From: Desulfobacterales bacterium | GTDB lineage: Bacteria; Desulfobacterota; Desulfobacteria; Desulfobacterales; Desulfobacteraceae | Direction of reading: 5' to 3' | DNA length: 6,854 bases | NCBI GenBank assembly: GCA_022361535.1 | Contig: JAKSAU010000202.1 | Span: 1-6,854 of the forward strand | Part shown: positions 1 through 5,675 of the stretch, piece by piece | Layout: each line of letters opens with the position of its first letter | Position numbering within the stretch: position 1 is the stretch's first letter | Notes under the pieces: model-generated | Database searches by the model: none | What the model was told of the DNA's origin: nothing | Seen by the model: the letters and a program-made list of their open reading frames with translations, nothing else | Translations under genes and position numbers: made by a program

Positions 1-39
1 CCAGCGTTCATTCTGAGCCAGGATCAAACTCTCCAGTTA
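1..39 (-). rRNA. rrs: 16S ribosomal RNA, 5' end only (partial)
   Basis: The reverse complement of the first 32 bases is the near-universal start of bacterial 16S rRNA (the 27F primer site followed by the GAACGCTGG block). The gene runs off the left edge, so only about 39 nt are present. The 5' end at about 39 is set by analogy with E. coli, where seven bases precede AGAGTTTGATC; it could be off by a few bases. The form with AGAATGAACGCTGG is common in deltaproteobacteria, but this short piece cannot place the organism by itself. Confidence 0.95.
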
Positions 40-67
40 TAATCCTTTACTAAAACTTTAAGGTCTT

Positions 68-77
68 GCCCCACATC
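68..77 (-). promoter_or_regulatory. boxC-like element in the rRNA leader
   Basis: The minus strand reads GATGTGGGGC about 30 nt before the 16S 5' end, downstream of boxA. E. coli rrn leaders carry a boxC (TGTGTGGG type) in the same order, boxB-boxA-boxC. The match is short and rests mostly on position, so it is tentative. Confidence 0.3.
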
Positions 78-120
78 TCTGCAGGGTTGTTTTGTGACCC
101 GCTCATTCTTATTTCACTGA

Positions 121-136
121 CCAATTTTCAAAGATC
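121..136 (-). promoter_or_regulatory. boxA antitermination site of the rRNA leader
   Basis: The minus strand reads GATCTTTGAAAATTGG, a close match to bacterial rrn boxA sequences (core TCTTTGAAAA, compare CTCTTTAACAA in E. coli). In other bacteria boxA RNA binds NusB/NusE (S10) and protects rRNA transcription from termination. It lies about 80 nt upstream of the 16S 5' end and directly after a hairpin with a U-run, the order in which boxB and boxA occur in E. coli. Antitermination function is inferred from sequence and position. Confidence 0.7.
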
Positions 137-175
137 AAAAAAAAACTTTCCAAGAAGACACGTCTCCTTGAAAAG
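137..175 (-). terminator. Terminator-like hairpin plus U9 inside the rRNA leader
   Basis: On the minus strand, 175-146 fold into a near-continuous stem of 13 base pairs (two G-U wobbles) closed by the tetraloop CGUG, followed at once by nine T residues (145-137). This is the form of a Rho-independent terminator. It starts about 2 nt after the predicted rRNA start site and ends next to boxA. It may be the terminator of the upstream radical SAM gene, which has no other one. It may also be the boxB-like leader hairpin, or an early attenuator of rRNA synthesis. The structure is clear; its role is not. Confidence 0.6.
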
Positions 176-183
176 ACCGGCGT

Positions 184-212
184 AATATGCCTGAAAATAG
201 TTGACCTGTCAA
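184..212 (-). promoter_or_regulatory. Predicted rRNA operon promoter
   Basis: The minus strand has a perfect -35 TTGACA (212-207), a 17-nt spacer and the -10 CATATT (189-184), giving a start near 177. Immediately upstream (about 213-245) are runs of A and T resembling an UP element, typical of strong rRNA promoters. It sits about 140 nt before the 16S 5' end, a normal leader length. A second, weaker candidate further upstream (TTGAAT at 285-280, TATCTT at 264-259, 15-nt spacer) overlaps the end of the radical SAM gene and is not annotated. Confidence 0.65.
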
Positions 213-276
213 ACCTTTTTTTCACTTTTTTTAAAAGTTTTTTGAAGGTCCTCTTGGCAAGATAGAAAATAGTTAG

Positions 277-1554
277 TTAATTCAAACAGTTTAGAAAACC
301 TAAATTCCAGTGGCAGTCACAGCAGGGTATGTCGTTTATAAAGCAGTCCTGGTAAAAAGGATCGTTCAATACATAGTCACATCTTGTTTCACACCATGAA
401 TGGCAGTTGGGGTAATCGTATGTTTTTACCTTGGCCCTGAAGTCTGCAAAGGCGTCACTGTTCCAAATGGCTAACGGGTCTGTCTCCAGCACATTACCAA
501 AAAATACAGGGTTCACGGTTTTGGTGTACCCAATGCGCATGGCCTGGTATTTATGCCACAGAAAATAGCAGGGGGAAACATCCCCTTCCCAGTTTACAAA
601 AAAGGTGTCCTCTTCTACAAAGGGGCAATAGCGCTGAATTTTTGGACGGATTTGTGGTAAAACCAGTTCAATCCCGTATTGATTTGCCTTTTGCCTGGCC
701 CTTTCAAATAAGGTGGATATCCTGGTAAAATATTTCTCGTCTTCATCCATCAAATGAAACAGGTTAAGGTAAATACCTTTGTCCAGTGCTGTATCTTTCA
801 TACTCTGGACCAGGTTGTACAGATCAATGTCCTTAGGACTTTTTTTGAATTTCCAGCGCACATTATTGTATTGACCCATATCCAGATTCTTTTTGGCCGC
901 TTTTTGGCTAAACTGCTCAAACAACTCAAGGCCTTCATTGGAATTATCCATAAAGGCCTGCTCCTTTTCTGTACCCGGGTCATACGCTGTCACATGGGTG
1001 ACCAGAATAAAGCCCACCTCTTTTTTACCGGCCCATTCCACAACTTTGGGCAGCTGGTCCAGATTTTTCTTCATCAGGACAAACTCAACCCCTGTCTGCA
1101 CTTTAGAGCCAGGCACACTTTTTTGAGCCAATTTTAATGCCTCAAATCCAGCCTCAACCTCAGAAAAGCTTCCGCCTGCACGCAGGGATGAAAAAAGAAA
1201 AGGATCTGAAGCATCCACTGAAATACAAATTTTATTCATGCCTGCCCGGACCAGGGAAAGGGCTTTATCCCGGGTCAGTAACTTTCCGTTGGTCTGGAAC
1301 CCAATAGTGCTTTGTGACGGCATGGCTATTTTTGCCATAGAGATGCAGGATTCTATGTTTTCGTAGAGCAGGGGTTCGCCAATGCCTGTTAGGATAAGGG
1401 TATGGATATGGGGAAATAAGGGTTTTAAGGCGTTAAATACGTCCAGCGACATATCTCCTTCTTTGATGAGGCAGCCCTCTGATTGCTTAACGCACATCTC
1501 ACATTTAAAATTACACCTTGTGGTAGGCTCTATAATCAGTTTTCCAGGGAACAT
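277..1554 (-). CDS. Radical SAM/SPASM domain protein
   Basis: This 425-residue protein is a radical SAM enzyme. It begins almost directly with the CxxxCxxC motif (C14, C18, C21) that holds the SAM-binding 4Fe-4S cluster, followed by a GIGEP strand (57-61, the GGEP position). The C-terminal third is a cysteine-rich SPASM-like region (C310, C329, C384, C388, C392, C404, C411, C412, C414, C423), expected to bind one or two auxiliary clusters. SPASM enzymes usually modify ribosomal peptides or mature metalloenzymes. The layout recalls the putative metalloenzyme maturases of Geobacter and sulfate reducers, but no substrate peptide or target enzyme is nearby, so the substrate is unknown. The ATG at 1554 is the only sensible start: an in-frame stop lies 9-12 nt upstream and the cluster motif follows closely. 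The ribosome binding site is weak. An FNR-type box upstream fits an oxygen-sensitive product. The 16S operon follows in the same direction. Confidence 0.9.
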   Translation of the reverse strand: MFPGKLIIEPTTRCNFKCEMCVKQSEGCLIKEGDMSLDVFNALKPLFPHIHTLILTGIGEPLLYENIESCISMAKIAMPSQSTIGFQTNGKLLTRDKALSLVRAGMNKICISVDASDPFLFSSLRAGGSFSEVEAGFEALKLAQKSVPGSKVQTGVEFVLMKKNLDQLPKVVEWAGKKEVGFILVTHVTAYDPGTEKEQAFMDNSNEGLELFEQFSQKAAKKNLDMGQYNNVRWKFKKSPKDIDLYNLVQSMKDTALDKGIYLNLFHLMDEDEKYFTRISTLFERARQKANQYGIELVLPQIRPKIQRYCPFVEEDTFFVNWEGDVSPCYFLWHKYQAMRIGYTKTVNPVFFGNVLETDPLAIWNSDAFADFRAKVKTYDYPNCHSWCETRCDYVLNDPFYQDCFINDIPCCDCHWNLGFLNCLN

Positions 1555-1589
1555 GTTAACTTTTTATCTTTATTGTGGGTTTTATAGGC

Positions 1590-1595
1590 AATATA
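1590..1595 (-). promoter_or_regulatory. Candidate -10 box for the radical SAM gene
   Basis: The minus strand reads TATATT here, 4-5 matches to the -10 consensus, with a start expected near 1583 and a leader of about 29 nt. No good -35 box lies 16-18 nt upstream, as is usual for class II activator-dependent promoters. The FNR-type palindrome is centred about 42 nt upstream of this start. A rival -10 (TATAAA, 1586-1581) would place the box near -51. Confidence 0.45.
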
Positions 1596-1618
1596 CGCAA
1601 ATCTTTATGACCAATTCA

Positions 1619-1632
1619 TTGATTCAAATCAA
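1619..1632. promoter_or_regulatory. FNR/CRP-family operator (perfect FNR-type box)
   Basis: The bases TTGATTCAAATCAA match the FNR consensus TTGAT-N4-ATCAA at every fixed position and form a perfect palindrome with a two-base centre. The centre is 1625.5, about 42 nt upstream of the predicted start of the radical SAM gene (near 1583), the classical class II activation position. The site also lies upstream of the PIN-domain gene on the plus strand, but no convincing promoter there is spaced for it. Other FNR/CRP-family regulators of anaerobes can use similar half-sites, so the exact regulator is open. Confidence 0.65.
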
Positions 1633-1707
1633 GAGCGCTTTAAAAATTATTGCCCGTGCCGGCATATTTGTTTATGGTTGAAAAAACAGATCTGTCTGGA
1701 GAATGCC

Positions 1708-2238
1708 GTGCCCCTTGTGTTTATTGATGCATCATCTGCTATCCTTTTGTATAAAACTGATCTTTTTATCCAATGTGCTGATGTTTATACTCTGGTGGCT
1801 GCTGAATCTGTATATAATGAAATCACTGTTAAATCATATCCCGGTGCAGACTTTTTCAAGCAAATGATGCTAAAGGACCGGATAAAAACTATCTCTTTTG
1901 ACAACTCAAAAAAAACGGCCTTAGATATTCCGGCCATGGATGTGGGAGAAAAACACACCATTGCCCTTTTTTACCAGCACTTTGAGTCAGACCCTTCATC
2001 CTTTATTATTATGGATGATAAAAAAGGGGTAATGTTTTGCTATAACAGCTCTCTTCCTTTTATAAATGCGCTTTTGGTTCCAAAAGTGCTCTGGTATGCT
2101 GGTCTGATGGAAAAAGATGCATACATTGAAAAAAGAGACTTGGTCATTAAACAAGGCCGGTATTCCGGTAAAATCATTGAAAAGGCAAAGGGGCTGTCCG
2201 AGCAGGATCTGGCCCGTTTTATACCTTATGAGCACTGA
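1708..2238 (+). CDS. PIN-domain protein, DUF3368-like putative nuclease
   Basis: This 176-residue protein has the acidic-residue pattern of PIN-domain ribonucleases: D7 in the first strand (VFIDASS), E38 (VYNEI), the D78-x-G-E81 motif before a helix, and D103/D104 (IIMDDKKG). That order and the DxGE motif recall DUF3368 proteins, relatives of VapC toxins. PIN enzymes cut RNA with divalent metal ions; activity here is inferred from the retained acids. I chose GTG at 1708 because GGAG (1698-1701) sits six bases before it and the first PIN strand follows at once. An upstream TTG at 1678 would add ten residues but has no visible ribosome binding site. The C-terminal 45 residues or so are a basic, helical extension. 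The next gene starts inside this one, so the two are probably co-translated. No small antitoxin gene precedes it. Confidence 0.7.
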   Translation: MPLVFIDASSAILLYKTDLFIQCADVYTLVAAESVYNEITVKSYPGADFFKQMMLKDRIKTISFDNSKKTALDIPAMDVGEKHTIALFYQHFESDPSSFIIMDDKKGVMFCYNSSLPFINALLVPKVLWYAGLMEKDAYIEKRDLVIKQGRYSGKIIEKAKGLSEQDLARFIPYEH

Positions 2239-2710
2239 TAGGAACTATCCCTTATTTAAAACAGACAACCCTGCTGTATGGAAAAGAAGGGCAATGGCAT
2301 TTGCCGTAAGGGCCCATAACCACTTATGGGGAAAGAATAATGAAGATCCTTTAGCCTTTTTATACCGCCAGGGGTTGAGTCTTGATTTTTCACGCCAGAT
2401 GTATTTGGGGTGGAATAAGTTTAAACAGGAGCGTCCATACACCAATTGGGGTATGGAACATCCCGGCTCCTTTTCAATTCCGCCGGGACTTGTTTTTCCC
2501 TATATTGTTGAAAAAGAACTTAAATCCCTTTTTATTGTTTCAATGGATAACCCCAAAGAATTTTTCATGGTACCGGGCGGTGTTGAAAAGGTTTTACTTG
2601 GCAATCCGGAAAATGAAACAAGACATTTCAATAATCTATTAGAAGGCCTGAGGGCATTCCAGGAAAATCAGGACAACCTGTCAGTCAGCCTTTCCATTTA
2701 TTCCCAATAA
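2228..2710 (+). CDS. Primase-like N-terminal protein, apparently lacking a full TOPRIM domain
   Basis: This 160-residue protein resembles the region before TOPRIM in primase-like proteins of phages and integrative elements. Visible parts are a helical start (AVWKRRAMAFAVRAHNHLW, 16-34), the segment LYRQGLSLDFSRQMYLGWN (45-63), a WG...PPGLVFPYIVEKELKSLFI core (74-103) and VPGG (115-118). The end (LLEGLRAFQ, 137-145) looks like the first TOPRIM strand and helix, with E139 at the acidic position, but the protein stops before any DxD motif. It is therefore truncated or a specialised short form. No CHC2 zinc finger is seen. The ATG at 2228 overlaps the end of the PIN gene by 11 bases and lacks a clear ribosome binding site, suggesting translational coupling. 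The stop is 8 bases from the convergent transporter gene. The family call rests on pattern memory, not an alignment. Confidence 0.55.
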   Translation: MSTDRNYPLFKTDNPAVWKRRAMAFAVRAHNHLWGKNNEDPLAFLYRQGLSLDFSRQMYLGWNKFKQERPYTNWGMEHPGSFSIPPGLVFPYIVEKELKSLFIVSMDNPKEFFMVPGGVEKVLLGNPENETRHFNNLLEGLRAFQENQDNLSVSLSIYSQ

Positions 2711-2718
2711 CCCCAATT

Positions 2719-3633
2719 TTAGTGTAAAGGAACAGCCGGTGTCTTTTTACGCCGTTTGAAGTTCACCACCACAATCCCGATCACAATAAAGGTAATAGCC
2801 ATTAGAAGGTGAGACGTCACTGGTTCATCTAAAATAATAACGCCATTGGTTACTCCCGATAGTGGGACGATAAAGACAAATGAATGAAGAGCGGTGGCGC
2901 CAAATTTTCTGAGCATTGTATTCCAGCAAACAAACCCAAACGTCGCTATAATGGCACCTTGATATAGAAGAGCTTTTATAACTGTTGGTGTAATCTGATA
3001 GATCATAATCTCATCCCAGAGCCAGCCGTTTATAAAAAAAACAGGGATTCCCAGAACCATAGGATACAAAGTTATTTGAACCGGATCGAAGTGATCAATA
3101 ATCCGTTTGACGTATATTGCAGATACCGACCAGCAGAGCACTGCGGTGAGGACTATTATGTCCCCTTTCTGAAGATCTGTGTTCAAATCAGGTGCATCAA
3201 AAAACAGAATTACAACCCCTATAAAACCCAGTAATATTCCAAGGCCTTTTCTAATAGTAATTCGGTCTCCAGGTATGAAAAAGTGGGCAAGGATCAACAC
3301 CATGAAAGGGAGAATATTTGCTATCAGCGCACCGTGAGAAGCAGTTGTATTTGCTAACCCCAAATGAAAACAGGAAACCTGGAAAATAAATAAGAAGCAT
3401 TGAAATAAAATCAGACGCCATTGGGTAGGTGTCAGTTTTAAAGGTATACTTTTATACCTGGCCCACAGTATCAAAAGGATTGATGCTAATGTAAAACGGA
3501 TACCAGCTGAAGTAAAAGGGCCTATACCAGTATAACCTAACTTCATTGCAACACCGTTTCCACCGAACAAGATACATAGGAAAACCGTCAATAATGCTGG
3601 ACCCAAGCTCATATCTGCATTTTTTATAGTCAC
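2719..3633 (-). CDS. EamA/DMT-family transporter
   Basis: This 304-residue inner-membrane protein has the ten hydrophobic segments and two repeated halves of the drug/metabolite transporter superfamily: EamA repeats at about 12-145 and 158-290. Typical features are the first helix (LLTVFLCILFGGNGVAMKLG), the fourth-helix region with TTASHGALIANILPF (96-110) and, in the second half, LDEPVTSHLL (268-277), matching the family's GEPLT-like motif. A basic tail (NFKRRKK) is expected in the cytoplasm. Members export amino acids, nucleosides, drugs or other metabolites; the substrate cannot be read from sequence. The start is GTG at 3633 with a weak CGGA upstream. An in-frame ATG at 3612 (removing seven residues) is possible. 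It is divergent from the permease operon and convergent with the primase-like gene; no regulator is adjacent. Confidence 0.9.
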   Translation of the reverse strand: MTIKNADMSLGPALLTVFLCILFGGNGVAMKLGYTGIGPFTSAGIRFTLASILLILWARYKSIPLKLTPTQWRLILFQCFLFIFQVSCFHLGLANTTASHGALIANILPFMVLILAHFFIPGDRITIRKGLGILLGFIGVVILFFDAPDLNTDLQKGDIIVLTAVLCWSVSAIYVKRIIDHFDPVQITLYPMVLGIPVFFINGWLWDEIMIYQITPTVIKALLYQGAIIATFGFVCWNTMLRKFGATALHSFVFIVPLSGVTNGVIILDEPVTSHLLMAITFIVIGIVVVNFKRRKKTPAVPLH

Positions 3634-3742
3634 GATGAAGTTCCGATAGATTACGAGTAAAAAGATACTGATTAAAATTAAGCAAGGATATAGAATGATA
3701 AGAGTCAGGTAAAGCTTTTTTTATCCGCCCTTCCAGCTACTG

Positions 3743-3759
3743 TAAATTTCTAAAATTTA
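3743..3759. repeat. AT-rich perfect inverted repeat in the divergent gap
   Basis: TAAATTT and AAATTTA are exact inverted copies separated by three bases, giving a 17-base palindrome. It lies in the 249-bp gap between the divergent transporter and permease genes, about 110 bases from the former and 124 from the latter. It could be an operator for either gene, but AT-rich palindromes of this length also arise by chance, and no regulator family is recognised. Confidence 0.3.
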
Positions 3760-3811
3760 ACTATCCAGAACTGACCTTTGGCATAATAAACCAAACTATG
3801 GCAAGTTTACT

Positions 3812-3831
3812 ATTCATGACTGAATATGAAT
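3812..3831. repeat. Inverted repeat upstream of the permease promoter
   Basis: ATTCAT and ATGAAT are exact inverted copies with an 8-base spacer. The centre (3821.5) is about 61 bases upstream of the start predicted from the permease promoter, a position used by class I activators. Whether a protein binds is unknown. The rest of the 3634-3882 gap holds no ORF or RNA gene that I can recognise. Confidence 0.3.
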
Positions 3832-3848
3832 TAGGATTACATTTTTCA

Positions 3849-3876
3849 TTGACCTAATCTTGTTAAGGCGTATCAT
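3849..3876 (+). promoter_or_regulatory. Predicted promoter of the permease operon
   Basis: TTGACC (3849-3854) and TATCAT (3871-3876), each five of six matches to consensus, are separated by 16 bases. The expected start near 3883 falls on the first base of the permease ATG, so the transcript would be leaderless or nearly so. The AGG just before the ATG (3880-3882) is too close to act as a ribosome binding site. Confidence 0.5.
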
Positions 3877-3882
3877 ATCAGG

Positions 3883-4983
3883 ATGAAAAATGAACTAAAT
3901 ACCGAACCATTTCCCATAGTACAAAAAATTGATACGCAAAAAGAACTTCCGTCTGACAAGCCTGGCCTGTTAAATGAATTTGGAACCTATTTCCAGCTTT
4001 TCTTCCTTGCAGCTGCCGGTTGGCTTGCTGTTGTGTACGGGCAAACAGAGGCTTTTGTCTCCTTTGCTATAATTTTTTCATCCATTGTCTTAGAAGCGCT
4101 TCCATTTATGCTCATGGGTACACTTTTGGGTGGATGTGTTGAAATATTTTTGTCCCGGGAACAGCTCATCCGCATCCTGCCTAAAAGCCCGAAACGGGCC
4201 ATTATTCTGGCTGCTTTTATGGGTATCCTTTTTCCGGTTTGTGAGTGTGCAATCGTACCGGTGGTAAGGAAATTTATTCAAAAAGGTATGCCTTTAGGTG
4301 CGGCTGTAGCTTTTATGTTAGGCGGGCCCATTGTTAATCCTTTGGTATTCTCATCCACCCTTGTTGCTTATTCTTTTGCCTGGGATGTTGCTATATTGCG
4401 GACATTTACAGGGGCTGGTATTGCCATGGCCATTGGGCTGCTTATCCACTCAACCTTTTCTAAAAATCAGGGACTTTTGCAAGTTGACAACAATTTGCAG
4501 GATCAATGCAACCATTGTGGAACCGCGGGCTGCGGCCATGACCATCAAGATTTAACCGGGCAGCCGTTTTTAAAGAAACTTATGGCGGCAATTTCCCACG
4601 GAGCAATGGATTTTTATGATATCGGCCGTTTTCTCATTATTGGTGCTTTTATTGCCGCAGCCCTTCAGACTATTGTTCCCAGGCAGGCTTTTTTCTCTGT
4701 AGCCACAGGGGCATTTACCGCCATCGGGGTGATGATGGTTTTGGCAATCGTTCTCAACCTGTGCAGTGAGGCAGATGCGTTTATTGCCGCTTCCCTTGCA
4801 CCCATTGGTATTCCATTTACCGCCCAGATGGCATTCATGGTCTTAGGGCCCATGTTGGATATCAAACTGATTCTCATGTACATGAGCGTATTTTCGCGCA
4901 AGATGATAATTATCCTTTCCACGACCATTTTTATTTTTGTCTTCATGGCTATGGCTTTCATGGAGGTTGTGCAATGGCTGTAA
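3883..4983 (+). CDS. DUF318/COG0701 (ArsP_1-type) permease, YcgR/YraQ-like
   Basis: This 366-residue inner-membrane protein has two related halves of about four helices each. The first carries PVCECAIVPV (118-127) and LGGPIVNPL (146-154), hallmarks of the DUF318/UPF0718 permeases; the second has the matching LCSEADAF (293-300) and LGPMLDIK (321-328). C120, C122 and C294 sit at the motif cores. The linker between halves (about 194-228) holds a metal-binding-like cluster, C209, H211, C212, C217, H219 and H221. The family includes ArsP organoarsenical exporters, but those paired with a YcgQ-like protein, as here, form a separate two-part permease of uncertain, possibly metal-related, function. 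The ATG at 3883 is the only early in-frame start and has no spaced ribosome binding site. Its last 10 bases overlap the partner gene. Confidence 0.88.
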   Translation: MKNELNTEPFPIVQKIDTQKELPSDKPGLLNEFGTYFQLFFLAAAGWLAVVYGQTEAFVSFAIIFSSIVLEALPFMLMGTLLGGCVEIFLSREQLIRILPKSPKRAIILAAFMGILFPVCECAIVPVVRKFIQKGMPLGAAVAFMLGGPIVNPLVFSSTLVAYSFAWDVAILRTFTGAGIAMAIGLLIHSTFSKNQGLLQVDNNLQDQCNHCGTAGCGHDHQDLTGQPFLKKLMAAISHGAMDFYDIGRFLIIGAFIAAALQTIVPRQAFFSVATGAFTAIGVMMVLAIVLNLCSEADAFIAASLAPIGIPFTAQMAFMVLGPMLDIKLILMYMSVFSRKMIIILSTTIFIFVFMAMAFMEVVQWL

Positions 4984-5675
4984 GATCATATTTACCGCTT
5001 TTAGTTATGGCCGCATGGTCAGGTGCACTCGTATGGCTGCTGTTGGATGATAATTATCAACTTTTTTTAAAACCCACGTTCAAAGGGCTTATTACAGCAA
5101 GTCTTATAATCTGTACAATTCTTTGCATAAGCTTGGTTAAAGATATTTTAAGCAGGGATCAACAAGTAAAACCATCATTGATAAAAGGGTTGATCCTTTT
5201 ATTACCCATTGGATTCATCTTCATGGCAGGAGAAAATACATTAGGTGAGTACACTTTAAGAAAACGCAGCCTTGCTGCCCCGGTATTACAAAAAGATGAT
5301 AAAATAATACCACAAACGATCACGACCACAGAAGGTAAACAGAATATATCAATATCTACCCTTATTCGTCAGTATGACCAATTTAACGGCAAAACCGTCC
5401 AAGTTGAAGGCCTGTTTGCAAAAACCGTAGTTGAGCACGATGAATTATCGGCTGTGTTCAGGTATTTTATTACATGTTGTGCAGCTGACGCCCAGCCCGT
5501 TGGGGTATTCATGGACAGCAATCCGGATCTTGCTATAGATAATAATGATTGGGTAAAAGTCAGCGGAAAGGTAAGAAAGGTTATCCTGGACGGCTATGAA
5601 GTAATTTTCATGGATGTTGATGCTATTGAAGCGGCTGAAAAACCGGGGAAAAATGCTGCCTATATATTTAACTGA
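4974..5675 (+). CDS. TIGR03943/YcgQ-like (DUF1980) permease subunit
   Basis: This 233-residue protein has three predicted N-terminal membrane helices (about 5-24, 33-54, 68-85), then a linker and a soluble domain (about 118-222) expected outside the cytoplasm. The domain has the family motif around R163: RYFITCCAADAQPVGV (163-178), with the vicinal pair C168-C169. The strands VQVEGLF and WVKVSGKV suggest an OB-like barrel. This family nearly always accompanies a DUF318 permease, as YcgQ with YcgR in Bacillus subtilis, and the two are thought to form one transporter. The ATG at 4974 has an excellent ribosome binding site (GGAGG at 4962-4966, seven bases upstream) inside the permease gene, so coupling is tight. 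Its 3' end overlaps the convergent cyclase gene by 8 bases. The substrate is unknown; the cysteine pair would suit a thiophilic metal. Confidence 0.87.
   Translation: MAVRSYLPLLVMAAWSGALVWLLLDDNYQLFLKPTFKGLITASLIICTILCISLVKDILSRDQQVKPSLIKGLILLLPIGFIFMAGENTLGEYTLRKRSLAAPVLQKDDKIIPQTITTTEGKQNISISTLIRQYDQFNGKTVQVEGLFAKTVVEHDELSAVFRYFITCCAADAQPVGVFMDSNPDLAIDNNDWVKVSGKVRKVILDGYEVIFMDVDAIEAAEKPGKNAAYIFN

Noticed and set aside
754..1137. Plus-strand open frame of 127 codons
   Set aside because: It is antisense to the radical SAM gene, has no family features, and the opposite frame has clear conserved motifs throughout.
1382..1681. Plus-strand open frame of 99 codons crossing the FNR-box region
   Set aside because: Most of it is antisense to the start of the radical SAM gene, and its tail crosses the regulatory gap; no recognisable protein features.
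1674..1727. Short ATG frame just before the PIN gene, as a possible antitoxin
   Set aside because: It encodes only 17 residues, has no ribosome binding site and overlaps the PIN gene start in another frame.
3452..3685. Minus-strand 77-codon frame with an upstream ATG over the transporter start
   Set aside because: It is out of frame with the EamA protein and its residues are a shadow of the transporter's first helices.
3705..3722. AAGCTTT palindrome with a T-run as a terminator
   Set aside because: The stem is only four or so base pairs of A/T-rich sequence in a divergent promoter gap, where no upstream gene needs a terminator.
4665..4961. Minus-strand 98-codon frame within the permease gene
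   Set aside because: Antisense shadow of the second membrane half; low-complexity composition and no start signal.
3883..5675. Reading the permease operon as an arsenic efflux (ArsP) locus
   Set aside because: The permease belongs to the same broad family, but the YcgQ-like partner marks the other branch, and no ArsR, ArsC or ArsM gene is present.
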